DNA from: Variovorax sp. JS1663
Lineage (GTDB): Bacteria; Pseudomonadota; Gammaproteobacteria; Burkholderiales; Burkholderiaceae_C
Assembly: GCF_002157355.1 (NCBI RefSeq)
Contig: NZ_LYMK01000012.1
Coordinates: 1-64,000 of the forward strand
Direction: 5' to 3'
DNA: 64,000 nt
The position numbers and the translations under genes were made by a program. Of the stretch, positions 49,281-57,125 are shown in pieces; the stretch's first letter is position 1; every line of letters starts with the position of its first letter. The notes below the pieces were generated by a model. That model saw nothing but the letters and a program-made list of their open reading frames with translations. It made no database searches and had not been told where the DNA came from.

Positions 49281-50489
49281 ATGCCGCCCATGCCTGGAAT
49301 CGAAGACATCGAGCGCGCCGCCCTGCGCCTGCAGGGGCAGGTGCTGGAAACGCCCTGCGTGGAATCCCGCACGCTGTCGGAAATCGTCGGCGCGCAGGTC
49401 TTCCTGAAATTCGAGAACTTGCAGTTCACCGCCTCCTTCAAGGAGCGCGGCGCCTGCAACAAGCTGGTCGAGCTCTCCGAGCAAGGGGTGCGCGGCGTGA
49501 TCGCGATGTCGGCCGGCAACCATGCACAGGGCGTGGCCTACCACGCGCAGCGCCTGGGCCTGCGGGCGCTGATCGTGATGCCGCGCTTCACGCCGGGCGT
49601 GAAGATCGAGCGCACCCGCGGCTTCGGCGCCGAGGTTGTGTTGCACGGCGACACGCTGGACGCCGCGCGCGCCCACGCATTCGCCCTGGCCGGACAGGAG
49701 GGGCTGAGCTTCGTCCATCCCTACGACGACGAGGCGATCATCGCCGGCCAGGGCACGGTGGCGCTGGAGATGCTCGACGCGGTGCCGGACCTGGACGTCC
49801 TGGTGGTCTCGGTGGGCGGCGGCGGCCTGATCGCCGGCATGGCGCTCGCCGCAAGGGCGCGCCGGCCCGGCATCGAGATCGTGGGCGTGCAGACGCGGCG
49901 CTTCCCGACCATGGTCAACGCGGTCCAGGGCACCCAGCATCCGATCGGCCAGAGCACCATCGCCGAGGGCATCGCCGTCGGCACGCCGGGCGTTCTGACG
50001 CAGGCCATCATCGCCACCCAGGTGAACGACCTGCTGCTGGTGGACGAGGGCGACATCGAGCAGGCGGTGCTGATGCTGCTGGAGATCGAGAAAACCCTGG
50101 TCGAGGGCGCCGGCGCCGCCGGGCTGGCGGCGCTGATCCGGCATCCGGATCGGTTCCGGGGCAAGCGGGTCGGGCTGGTGCTCTCGGGCGGGAACATCGA
50201 TCCGCTGCTGCTGGCGGCGATCATCGAGCGCGGCATGGTGCGCGCCGGCCGGCTTGCCCGGGTGCGCGTCAGTGCGCGCGACGTGCCGGGCTCCCTGGCC
50301 CAGATCACGGCCACTGTGGCGGAAGCGGGCGCCAACGTCGACGAGGTGCACCACCAGCGCGCCTTCACCATGCTGGCGGCGCAGAACGTGGACATCGAGC
50401 TGGTGCTGCAGACCCGCGGGCGCGAGCACCTGTCGGCCGTGCTCGAGGCCCTGGCCCGTGCCGGCTTCGAGGCGCAGGAGCAACGGTAA
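49281..50489 (+). CDS. Threonine ammonia-lyase with ACT domain
   Basis: 402 residues, PLP-dependent fold type II. The Schiff-base lysine is Lys54 in TASFKERGA; the phosphate-binding loop is VSVGGGGLIAG; the N-terminal SAGNHAQGVAYHAQ block is diagnostic of threonine/serine deaminases. A single C-terminal ACT-like domain (RLARVRVSARDVPGSLAQIT to QTRGREHL) suggests the catabolic/TdcB-like form with a regulatory tail rather than the two-ACT IlvA. Start at ATG 49281 or 49290; no strong ribosome site is seen at either. Makes 2-oxobutanoate and ammonia. Divergent from the AAA+ gene. Confidence 0.92.
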   Translation: MPPMPGIEDIERAALRLQGQVLETPCVESRTLSEIVGAQVFLKFENLQFTASFKERGACNKLVELSEQGVRGVIAMSAGNHAQGVAYHAQRLGLRALIVMPRFTPGVKIERTRGFGAEVVLHGDTLDAARAHAFALAGQEGLSFVHPYDDEAIIAGQGTVALEMLDAVPDLDVLVVSVGGGGLIAGMALAARARRPGIEIVGVQTRRFPTMVNAVQGTQHPIGQSTIAEGIAVGTPGVLTQAIIATQVNDLLLVDEGDIEQAVLMLLEIEKTLVEGAGAAGLAALIRHPDRFRGKRVGLVLSGGNIDPLLLAAIIERGMVRAGRLARVRVSARDVPGSLAQITATVAEAGANVDEVHHQRAFTMLAAQNVDIELVLQTRGREHLSAVLEALARAGFEAQEQR

Positions 50490-50565
50490 CGGGGCAAGCC
50501 CCTAGACCATGGTCGACCGGCCAGTCGGTAAAATGGCCTCAGTTTTCCCTATCCAAGGAATCAGC

Positions 50566-50718
50566 ATGTCCAACCCCACACCCGTAGAGCCCGGCCAGGC
50601 CGCCGCCGTCGAACACGATGCGGTCGAGTCGATCGTTCCCCTCATGCCCCTCGTGCTGCCCATCGCCGGCGGGGTGCTGATGCTCCTGCTGGCCTCCATC
50701 GCCGTCTACATGGCCTGA
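50566..50718 (+). CDS. Small single-span membrane protein
   Basis: 50 residues ([20 protein letters not shown] followed by the span [20 protein letters not shown]). AAGGAATCAGC before the ATG is a good ribosome site. A single C-terminal helix is predicted. The function is unknown. It lies 76 bases after the threonine ammonia-lyase and before the pckG leader. A strong GC hairpin follows its stop at 50734-50759. Confidence 0.65.
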   Translation: MSNPTPVEPGQAAAVEHDAVESIVPLMPLVLPIAGGVLMLLLASIAVYMA

Positions 50719-50733
50719 CATCCGGCTGCGGCC

Positions 50734-50885
50734 GCGGCGGACACGGGGTGTGCCGCCGCCCGTCGAGGATCGCAGACCCGCCTGGGCTGCCCAATCCTCC
50801 TCTCCCGAGACGGGAAGACGTTTTTTCCAACGGACCTCGCCGGCCTCACGGCACCGAGCCCCGTTCGGAAAGACGGTTTTTCAAC
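50734..50885 (+). promoter_or_regulatory. Structured leader of pckG
   Basis: The gap between the small gene and pckG holds a strong hairpin (GCGGCGG at 50734 with CCGCCGC at 50753), a long-range stem (GAGGAT 50765-50770 with ATCCTC 50794-50799), and a short stem TCCCG-AGA-CGGGA followed after five bases by six T residues (50803-50826). Two 19-base near-copies, GGAAGACGTTTTTTCCAAC at 50813 and GGAAAGACGGTTTTTCAAC at 50867, follow, the second ending just before the pckG ribosome site. The layout suggests attenuation or protein-mediated control; no known riboswitch class fits. Confidence 0.4.
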
Positions 50886-50897
50886 TTAGGAGACTTT

Positions 50898-52748
50898 ATG
50901 AACGCAGCGCTGAAGGGCCTTGCCGTGCAGGCGCCCTCGTACGTCAAGAACGCCAAGCTGATCGCTTGGGTGGCGGACATGGCAGCCTTGTGCAAGCCCG
51001 AAGCCATCTACTGGTGCGACGGCAGCCAGGAGGAATACGACCGGTTCTGCCAGCTGATGGTGGACGCCGGCACCTTCAAGAAGCTGAACCCGGCCAAACG
51101 GCCCAATTCCTTCCTCGCCAACTCCGACCCGAGCGACGTCGCCCGCGTGGAGGACCGCACCTTCATCTGCTCCGAGAAGAAGGAAGACGCCGGCCCCACC
51201 AACAACTGGATGGCGCCGGCCGAGATGCGCGCCACGCTGCAGCCCCTGTTCGACGGCTGCATGAAGGGCCGCACGATGTACGTGGTGCCCTTCAGCATGG
51301 GCCCGCTGGGTTCGCCGATCGCGCACATCGGCATCGAGCTCTCCGACAGCCCGTATGTCGCGGTCAACATGAAGATCATGACCCGCATGGGCAAGGCCGT
51401 CTACGACGTGCTGGGCGCCGAAGGTGAATTCGTGCCCTGCGTGCACACCGTCGGCGCGCCGCTCCAGCCGGGCGAGAAGGACGTGTCCTGGCCCTGCAAC
51501 AAGACCAAGTACATCGTTCACTACCCCGAGACCCGCGAGATCTGGAGCTACGGCTCGGGCTACGGCGGCAACGCCCTCCTGGGCAAGAAGTGCTTCGCCC
51601 TGCGCATCGCCTCCAACATGGGCCGCGACGAGGGCTGGCTGGCCGAGCACATGCTGATCCTCGGCGTCACCAATCCCGAGGGCAAGAAGTACCACGTCGC
51701 CGCCGCCTTCCCGAGCGCCTGCGGCAAGACCAACTTCGCCATGCTGATCCCCCCGGCCGGCTTCGAGGGCTGGAAGGTCACGACCATCGGCGACGACATC
51801 GCCTGGATCAAGCCGGCCGCGGACGGCCGCCTGCATGCCATCAACCCCGAGGCCGGCTATTTCGGCGTCGCCCCCGGCACCAACATGCAGACCAATCCGA
51901 ACTGCATGGCCAGCCTGGACCGGGACGTGATCTTCACCAACGTCGCGCTGACCGACGACGGCGACATCTGGTGGGAAGGCATGACCGACACGCCCCCGGC
52001 CCACGCCATCGACTGGCAGGGCAAGGAATGGACGCCCGCCATCGCCCGCGAAACGGGCGCCAAGGCCGCTCACCCCAACGCGCGCTTCACGGTCGCCGCG
52101 ATCAACAACCCGGCACTGGACGCCGCCTGGGACGACCCCAAGGGCGTGGCGATCGACGCCTTCATCTTCGGCGGCCGCCGCTCCACCACCGTGCCGCTGG
52201 TGACCGAGGCGCGCAACTGGGTCGAGGGCGTCTACATGGCCGCGACCATGGGCTCGGAAACCACCGCCGCCGCCGCCGGCCAGCAGGGCGTGGTGCGGCG
52301 CGATCCCTTCGCGATGCTGCCCTTCGCCGGCTACAACATGAGCGACTACTTCCAGCACTGGCTGGACCTGGGCAAGAAGCTCGAAGCCACCGGCGCGCGC
52401 CTGCCCAAGATCTACACCACCAACTGGTTCCGCAAAGGCGAGGACGGCAAGTTCACCTGGCCGGGCTACGGCGAGAACATGCGCGTGCTGAAGTGGATGA
52501 TCGACCGCATCGAAGACCGCGGCGAGGGCACGGAGCACGTGTTCGGCGTCAGCCCCCGCTACGAGGACCTGAACTGGACCGGCCTGGACTTCAGCGCCGA
52601 GCAGTTCAAGACCGTCACCCACATCGACAAGGCGGCGTGGCAGGCGGAGCTGAAGCTGCATGCGGAGCTGTTCCAGCAACTGGCACACCACCTGCCAAAG
52701 GAGCTGCCGGCCACCAAGGCCGCCATCGAACAGCGCCTGGCCGCCTGA
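50898..52748 (+). CDS. pckG: Phosphoenolpyruvate carboxykinase (GTP)
   Basis: 616 residues of the GTP-dependent PEPCK family, converting oxaloacetate to PEP in gluconeogenesis. The kinase P-loop with its reactive cysteine, FPSACGKTN, is at about 271-279. Other family blocks are [31 protein letters not shown], and [12 protein letters not shown]. The ATG at 50898 has TAGGAG at 6 bases and starts [19 protein letters not shown] long structured leader lies upstream and a clear intrinsic terminator at 52769 downstream. Gluconeogenic capacity fits a bacterium living on amino acids and heterocycles. Confidence 0.97.
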   Translation: MNAALKGLAVQAPSYVKNAKLIAWVADMAALCKPEAIYWCDGSQEEYDRFCQLMVDAGTFKKLNPAKRPNSFLANSDPSDVARVEDRTFICSEKKEDAGPTNNWMAPAEMRATLQPLFDGCMKGRTMYVVPFSMGPLGSPIAHIGIELSDSPYVAVNMKIMTRMGKAVYDVLGAEGEFVPCVHTVGAPLQPGEKDVSWPCNKTKYIVHYPETREIWSYGSGYGGNALLGKKCFALRIASNMGRDEGWLAEHMLILGVTNPEGKKYHVAAAFPSACGKTNFAMLIPPAGFEGWKVTTIGDDIAWIKPAADGRLHAINPEAGYFGVAPGTNMQTNPNCMASLDRDVIFTNVALTDDGDIWWEGMTDTPPAHAIDWQGKEWTPAIARETGAKAAHPNARFTVAAINNPALDAAWDDPKGVAIDAFIFGGRRSTTVPLVTEARNWVEGVYMAATMGSETTAAAAGQQGVVRRDPFAMLPFAGYNMSDYFQHWLDLGKKLEATGARLPKIYTTNWFRKGEDGKFTWPGYGENMRVLKWMIDRIEDRGEGTEHVFGVSPRYEDLNWTGLDFSAEQFKTVTHIDKAAWQAELKLHAELFQQLAHHLPKELPATKAAIEQRLAA

Positions 52749-52768
52749 GCGGGCTGGCGTCGCGCAAA

Positions 52769-52796
52769 GAAAAAGCCGCCCGAAGGCGGCTTTTTT
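52769..52796. terminator. Bidirectional intrinsic terminator after pckG
   Basis: GCCGCC-CGAA-GGCGGC stem (52775-52790) flanked by AAAAA on the left and TTTTTT on the right. It ends pckG transcription and can also serve the convergent gene at 52831. Confidence 0.93.
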
Positions 52797-52830
52797 CATG
52801 GTACGCCGGCGCGCGGCCGGCACAAGGGGA

Positions 52831-53337
52831 TCAATAGTGCTGGTTCAGGTTCACCTGGCGCAGCGCCTGGTACAGGCTGGGCACGTTGGCGTCGGCATTC
52901 ACCGTCGCTTCGGCCTGCTCGGCTTCACGGCGCGAGCGGATCGCCTGCAGGTCGCGAAGAATGCGCGGATCGTGCTCGGCGTAAGCCAGGAACTGCGCAT
53001 CGGCGCGGGCGGCAGCGCGGCGGCGGGCGGCGTTGCGTGCCGAGGAGACGGCGCGAACGGCGAGCCCGCGCGCCGTGCCGGCGAAGAAGGCGATGGCGGC
53101 GAAGGCTACGCCCCACAGCACCAGCCAAGCCACCAGCAGGCCGCCTTCGTTCCAGGTCGACATCAGCTTGTCGGCGACGACGAGCAGCGAGGAAACGATG
53201 GCTGCCAGCAGCAAGGCTGCGAGGCCGCGGGCGCCGTCGAAACTGCGGCGGGCAACACGGATGTGTTCGATGACGGCTTCAGCACGGGCAACGCCCGGGT
53301 GAGTGGCCGGTTGGTCAACGTGGACAAAGCTGGTCAT
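52831..53337 (-). CDS. Hypothetical two-span membrane protein
   Basis: 168 residues from the ATG at 53337 (AGGAGG upstream). Two adjacent membrane segments are visible (LAALLLAAIVSSLLVVADKL and GLLVAWLVLWGVAFAAIAFF), followed by an Arg/Ala-rich soluble C-terminus (SSARNAARRRAAARADAQFL; RILRDLQAIRSRREAEQAEA). I recognise no family with confidence. It is convergent with pckG across the terminator and divergent from a LysR gene. Confidence 0.72.
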   Translation of the reverse strand: MTSFVHVDQPATHPGVARAEAVIEHIRVARRSFDGARGLAALLLAAIVSSLLVVADKLMSTWNEGGLLVAWLVLWGVAFAAIAFFAGTARGLAVRAVSSARNAARRRAAARADAQFLAYAEHDPRILRDLQAIRSRREAEQAEATVNADANVPSLYQALRQVNLNQHY

Positions 53338-53428
53338 GATGAAAGTCCCTCCTAAGGACAACGGTGGCAGAAGCCGATGCCGTGATACTAGGGGTTTCCC
53401 TGATGTTTTTCCAATTTATCTTGATGAT

Positions 53429-53454
53429 GTCTATCATTCAAGACAATGATAGAC
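53429..53454. promoter_or_regulatory. 26-bp inverted repeat covering the lysR start codon
   Basis: GTCTATCATT (53429-53438) and AATGATAGAC (53445-53454) are perfect 10-base arms around CAAGAC. The lysR ATG (53446) lies in the right arm. This is a strong candidate for a LysR operator that gives autorepression, or for an mRNA hairpin that hides the start codon. A nested pair CTTGAT/ATTCAAG (53420 and 53436) overlaps it. Confidence 0.65.
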
Positions 53455-54429
53455 GTCAACTTTCGCACGCTGGACCTGAACCTTCTGCGCGTCTTCGACG
53501 AGGTCATGGCCGAGCGCAACCTCACGCGGGCGGCGCGCAACCTTTCGATCACCCAGCCGGCGGTCAGCAACGCCCTGCGGCGCCTGCGCGAGACCCTGGG
53601 TGACGAGCTGGTGCGCCGGGCGGGCGCGGGCGTCGAGCCCACCCCGCGAGCCCTGGCGCTGTGGCCGAGGGTGCGCGATGCCCTGCGGCAGCTGCAGCAC
53701 ACGCTGGCGCCGCACGAGTTCGATGCCGGGATCGCCGACGACACCTTCGTCCTCGCCATGGCGGATGCGACGGCGGCCGAGCTGATTCCCGGCCTGGTCC
53801 GGATCGTGGAGGAAGAGGCACCCGCGGTTTCCTTGCGCGTGCTGCCGCTGACCACCCGCGACCCCCGCAGGCTGCTGGAGGGCGAGGAGGTGGACATGGC
53901 GATCGGCTACTTCCCGGCCGTCGTCGCCAACCTGGCGGCGCGCGGCCAGTCCGACGCGGCGACCTTGCCCTTCGAGACCCAGCGGCTCTACATCGGCGAG
54001 TACGTCTGCGTGATGCGCCACGGCCATCCGCTGGCGGACCGCCCCCTGACGCTGGACGACTTCTGCGCCGCGCGGCACCTGCTGGTGAGTTTCTCGGGCC
54101 GGCCCTACGGCTTCATCGACCAGACGCTGGGCGCGCTGGGACGGGAACGGCGCGTCGTCGTGACCGTCAACCAGTTCTTCACCGCCGGCCGGGTGGTCGC
54201 CAATTCGGACCTGCTGACGGTGCTGCCCCGCCATTTCGTCAAGGTCACGGGCATCGACGAAAAGCTGGTGCTGCGCGAACTGCCTTTCCAGCAGCCACTG
54301 GTGCACGTGGATGCGGTCTGGCATCGGCGGGCCCAGCACGGCCACGCCCACGAATGGCTGCGGCAGGCGCTGTTGCGCTCCGCGGCGGCGGCATTCGCGG
54401 ATGCGAAACCGCCCCGGCCGGGGCCCTGA
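53446..54429 (+). CDS. LysR-family regulator
   Basis: 327 residues. The N-terminal HTH (residues about 8-68) is of the NodD/NahR-like subclass: LDLNLLRVFDEVMAERNLTR, then QPAVSNALRRLRETLGDELV. The effector domain contains VDMAIGYFPAV and a QRLYIGEYVCVMRHGHPLAD block typical of this group. It is divergent from the membrane protein gene at 52831, with 108 bases between start codons, and its own start codon is inside a perfect inverted repeat. The regulated genes are not identified; the divergent gene is the nearest candidate. Confidence 0.9.
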   Translation: MIDVNFRTLDLNLLRVFDEVMAERNLTRAARNLSITQPAVSNALRRLRETLGDELVRRAGAGVEPTPRALALWPRVRDALRQLQHTLAPHEFDAGIADDTFVLAMADATAAELIPGLVRIVEEEAPAVSLRVLPLTTRDPRRLLEGEEVDMAIGYFPAVVANLAARGQSDAATLPFETQRLYIGEYVCVMRHGHPLADRPLTLDDFCAARHLLVSFSGRPYGFIDQTLGALGRERRVVVTVNQFFTAGRVVANSDLLTVLPRHFVKVTGIDEKLVLRELPFQQPLVHVDAVWHRRAQHGHAHEWLRQALLRSAAAAFADAKPPRPGP

Positions 54430-54439
54430 GCGATTTGGA

Positions 54440-54613
54440 TCAGCGGACGACGCTGAGCCAGGCGCTGGCGGCGGCGCGCAGTTCCTGGGCCTGGTGCGCA
54501 TTCATGCCGGCGCGGGAGCCGGCGCTTTCCATCAAAACGGCCGCCGGGCTCGAGGCGGTTTCGGAAGTCTTGAAGCGAAACAGGCGTGCCACCTGGGCAA
54601 CGAGGCTGAACAT
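54440..54613 (-). CDS. Small hypothetical protein
   Basis: A 57-residue frame: MFSLVAQVARLFRFKTSETA at the N-terminus, ending AAASAWLSVVR. It has the region's codon style and no overlapping gene, and fills most of the gap between lysR (ends 54429) and the metallophosphoesterase (54738). The N-terminal half could form an amphipathic helix. No strong ribosome site was seen. Function unknown. Confidence 0.5.
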   Translation of the reverse strand: MFSLVAQVARLFRFKTSETASSPAAVLMESAGSRAGMNAHQAQELRAAASAWLSVVR

Positions 54614-54737
54614 GACATGGGCGCGGCCTTGGCCCGCGCTGGTGTTGGTGATGAACCAAGATTAAGGGTTTTCCCTAGGAATTCCAGTCCCACCCTATGC
54701 ACGATGCGCATGGGGATATTCGCCTAGACTGCGTGAT

Positions 54738-55562
54738 ATGAAGCTCCAGCTGCTTTCGGATTTGCACCTGGAGGTGCACCCCCGGCTCGAGATCGCGCCG
54801 GCACCGGGCGCGGACCTCTTGGTGCTTGCCGGTGACATCGGCTCCTATCAAGCAGGATCGTCGCTCATCGATGACGAATTCGGCCTCTCGCGATTTTCGC
54901 CCCGCCATGGCTGGCCGACCCCGGTGCTGTATGTGCCCGGCAACCACGAGTACGACAACGCGGACTTCGACGTGACGCACGAACGCCTGCGCGCACTCTG
55001 CGACGCGCTGGATATCCAGTGGCTGGAGCGCGAGACCCGCATGATTGACGGCGTCCGCTTCATCGGCACCACCCTGTGGGCCGATTTCGACGCCTTGGTC
55101 GAGCCGGGCGACAGCATGACCGAAGCGCTCAAGAAGCGTGGCAAGGCCATGCGCGCGGCCAACTTCTATCTGGAGAAGGCCGCCACGACGCGCGGTGGCG
55201 AGATCTTTCTCGCAGACCCGTTGAGAGAGCACTCACTGACGTGCCAGGCGTGGCTGCGCCATGCATTGGCCCAGCCCTGCGAGGGCCCGACCGTGGCCAT
55301 CACGCACTTCGCGCCCACCCTCGCCAGCGCGGATCCGCGCTATGGTCTGAGCCCCGGCACCGCCGGCTTCTGCAACGCGCTCGACGAGTTGCTCCCGCAG
55401 GCCGACCTCTGGCTGCACGGCCACCTGCACTGCGCCTTCGACTATGTGAAGGACGGCTGCCGCGTGGTCGCGAATCCGCTGGGCTACGTGGGCAAGGGCG
55501 AACAGGAGGGGTTCCGCCCCGACTTGCTGATCGAGGTGCCGTCGCCCCCGGCGAAGACCTGA
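54738..55562 (+). CDS. Calcineurin-like metallophosphoesterase
   Basis: 274 residues with the full set of metallophosphoesterase motifs: SDLHLE (Asp8, His10), GDIG near residue 33, GNHEY (about 70), THFAP and GHLHCAFDY. No signal peptide, so cytosolic. The family includes phosphodiesterases and phosphatases; the short, single-domain form gives no substrate. It is convergent with phoD, with 9 bases between stops. Confidence 0.88.
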   Translation: MKLQLLSDLHLEVHPRLEIAPAPGADLLVLAGDIGSYQAGSSLIDDEFGLSRFSPRHGWPTPVLYVPGNHEYDNADFDVTHERLRALCDALDIQWLERETRMIDGVRFIGTTLWADFDALVEPGDSMTEALKKRGKAMRAANFYLEKAATTRGGEIFLADPLREHSLTCQAWLRHALAQPCEGPTVAITHFAPTLASADPRYGLSPGTAGFCNALDELLPQADLWLHGHLHCAFDYVKDGCRVVANPLGYVGKGEQEGFRPDLLIEVPSPPAKT

Positions 55563-55571
55563 TCCAGCGGC

Positions 55572-57113
55572 TCAGGCCGCCCGAACTCCGGCCACGCCGG
55601 CCTCGACCGCGAAACGCGCCTGCGACTGGAAGCGCGCATCGGCCGCCACCGGATGAACGGTCGCGCGAAACTCGCAGTGCAGTTCCTTCGGCGTCGCCTC
55701 GATCAGCGCATAGCCGCGCTCGTCGCCGCGCGCATGCGCCACGTCGGGGTTGTCGCGCCGCAGCTCCTCCATGGCCCTCCGGCTGGCGCCGCGCGAGCTG
55801 ATCGAGCCGCCGACGAACTCGCTCGCGATCACCGTCGAGGCCGTGTCGTTGGGCCGCACGCGCAGGTCGGCCGCCACGAAGCGGTGCACATCGCCGCCCA
55901 GTACCACCACGTCGCGCAGCTTCGCGTCGGCGATGCCCTGCAGCAGCTGGCGCCGCGCCTCGGGGTAGCCGTCCCAGCCGTCGGTCCAGGACTGGCGGCC
56001 CCGCGGCGCCTCGAGGCTGGTGGAGCTCATCTGGGTGGACTGGCCCAGCAGCTTCCATTGCCGGCCGGAGGCGGCCAGGCCCTGGGCCAGCCACTGCGAC
56101 TGTTCGGCGCCCAGCATGGTGCGCGCCGGGTCCGACAGCGCCTCGCAGCCGATCACCAGCCGGCCCCAGTCGCGCGCCGGATCGGGGCAGGCATGGTGGC
56201 TGCGGTACTGGCGGCAGTCCAGCGTCCAGAGCTCGGCCAGCCGGCCCCAGACGAAGCGGTCGTGGATGCGCATCGCCGGTCCCTGCGGCTGCAGCAGCAG
56301 CGGCATGTGCTCGAAGTAGGCACGGTAGGCGGCGGCACGGCGGCGCAGGAAGGCCGCTGGGTCGGTGTAGTCCGGGTCGCGATCGTCCGCATAGTCGTTG
56401 ACCACCTCGTGGTCGTCCCAGGTCAGGATCCACGGGTGCGCCGCATGGGCGGCCTGCAGGTCCGCATCGCGCTTGTAGAGCGCGTGGCGCTCGCGGTAGG
56501 CCTCGAGCGTCAGCGGGATCGGCGCGGCGTGCCGGCGCAATTCGGGGGTGCGGCTGAAGCCCTCGTAGATGTAGTCGCCGACGAAGAGCACGAAGTCCAG
56601 CTCGCGCGAGGCGATCTCGCGGTGCGCGGCGTAGTAGCCGTGCTCGTAGTTCTGGCAAGCCGCGAGCGCGAGGCGCAGCCGCTCGACCGGCGCATCGGCG
56701 GCGGGCGCGGTGCGCGTGCGACCTACCGGGCTTTGGGCATCGCCGCAGGTGAAGCGATACCAGTACTCCCGCTGCGGTGCCAGCCCCTGCACGTGCGCAT
56801 GCACGCTGAAGGCACGCTCCGCGTCGGTCACCACTTCACCCCGCGCCACACGGCGCGTCAGCCCGGCATCGGCGAAGACCTCGTAGCGCACGGCGCAGCT
56901 GCGCAGGCCTTCGAGATCCTCGCCCTGCGCGGGCGCCAGGCGGGTCCACAGCACCACGCTGTCCGGCCGCGGCTGGCCGCTGGCGATGCCGAGCGTGAAG
57001 GGATCGGAGCGCCAGCGCGGTGCCGGCTGCGCCTGCACCGTGCACAGCGCGGACCAGCCGCCGAGCGCCAGCCACAGGGCGGCGCGGTTCAGGTCGCGTC
57101 GATGAAGAGCCAT
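55572..57113 (-). CDS. phoD: Alkaline phosphatase D family protein
   Basis: 513 residues from the ATG at 57113. N-terminal signal (RRDLNRAALWLALGGWSALC, with RR at the front, compatible with the Tat route used by PhoD). The N-terminal PhoD_N-like beta domain (TLGIASGQPRPDSVVLWTRL) precedes the catalytic domain with CQNYEHGYY, FVGDYIYEG, WDDHEVVNDYADDRDPD and VVLGGDVHRFVAADL, all PhoD metal-site blocks. It releases phosphate from phosphodiesters outside the cytosol. It starts 12 bases after the phospholipase-D-like gene, so the two form a phosphate-scavenging or lipid-turnover pair. Confidence 0.92.
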   Translation of the reverse strand: MALHRRDLNRAALWLALGGWSALCTVQAQPAPRWRSDPFTLGIASGQPRPDSVVLWTRLAPAQGEDLEGLRSCAVRYEVFADAGLTRRVARGEVVTDAERAFSVHAHVQGLAPQREYWYRFTCGDAQSPVGRTRTAPAADAPVERLRLALAACQNYEHGYYAAHREIASRELDFVLFVGDYIYEGFSRTPELRRHAAPIPLTLEAYRERHALYKRDADLQAAHAAHPWILTWDDHEVVNDYADDRDPDYTDPAAFLRRRAAAYRAYFEHMPLLLQPQGPAMRIHDRFVWGRLAELWTLDCRQYRSHHACPDPARDWGRLVIGCEALSDPARTMLGAEQSQWLAQGLAASGRQWKLLGQSTQMSSTSLEAPRGRQSWTDGWDGYPEARRQLLQGIADAKLRDVVVLGGDVHRFVAADLRVRPNDTASTVIASEFVGGSISSRGASRRAMEELRRDNPDVAHARGDERGYALIEATPKELHCEFRATVHPVAADARFQSQARFAVEAGVAGVRAA

Positions 57114-57125
57114 GAACACCGTTTC

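Noticed and set aside
45237..50483. 1748-codon minus-strand frame that includes the S41 peptidase
   Set aside because: Only the part from 46799 down to 45237 shows family similarity and has a ribosome site. The rest is out of frame with the AAA+ gene or antisense to the threonine ammonia-lyase.
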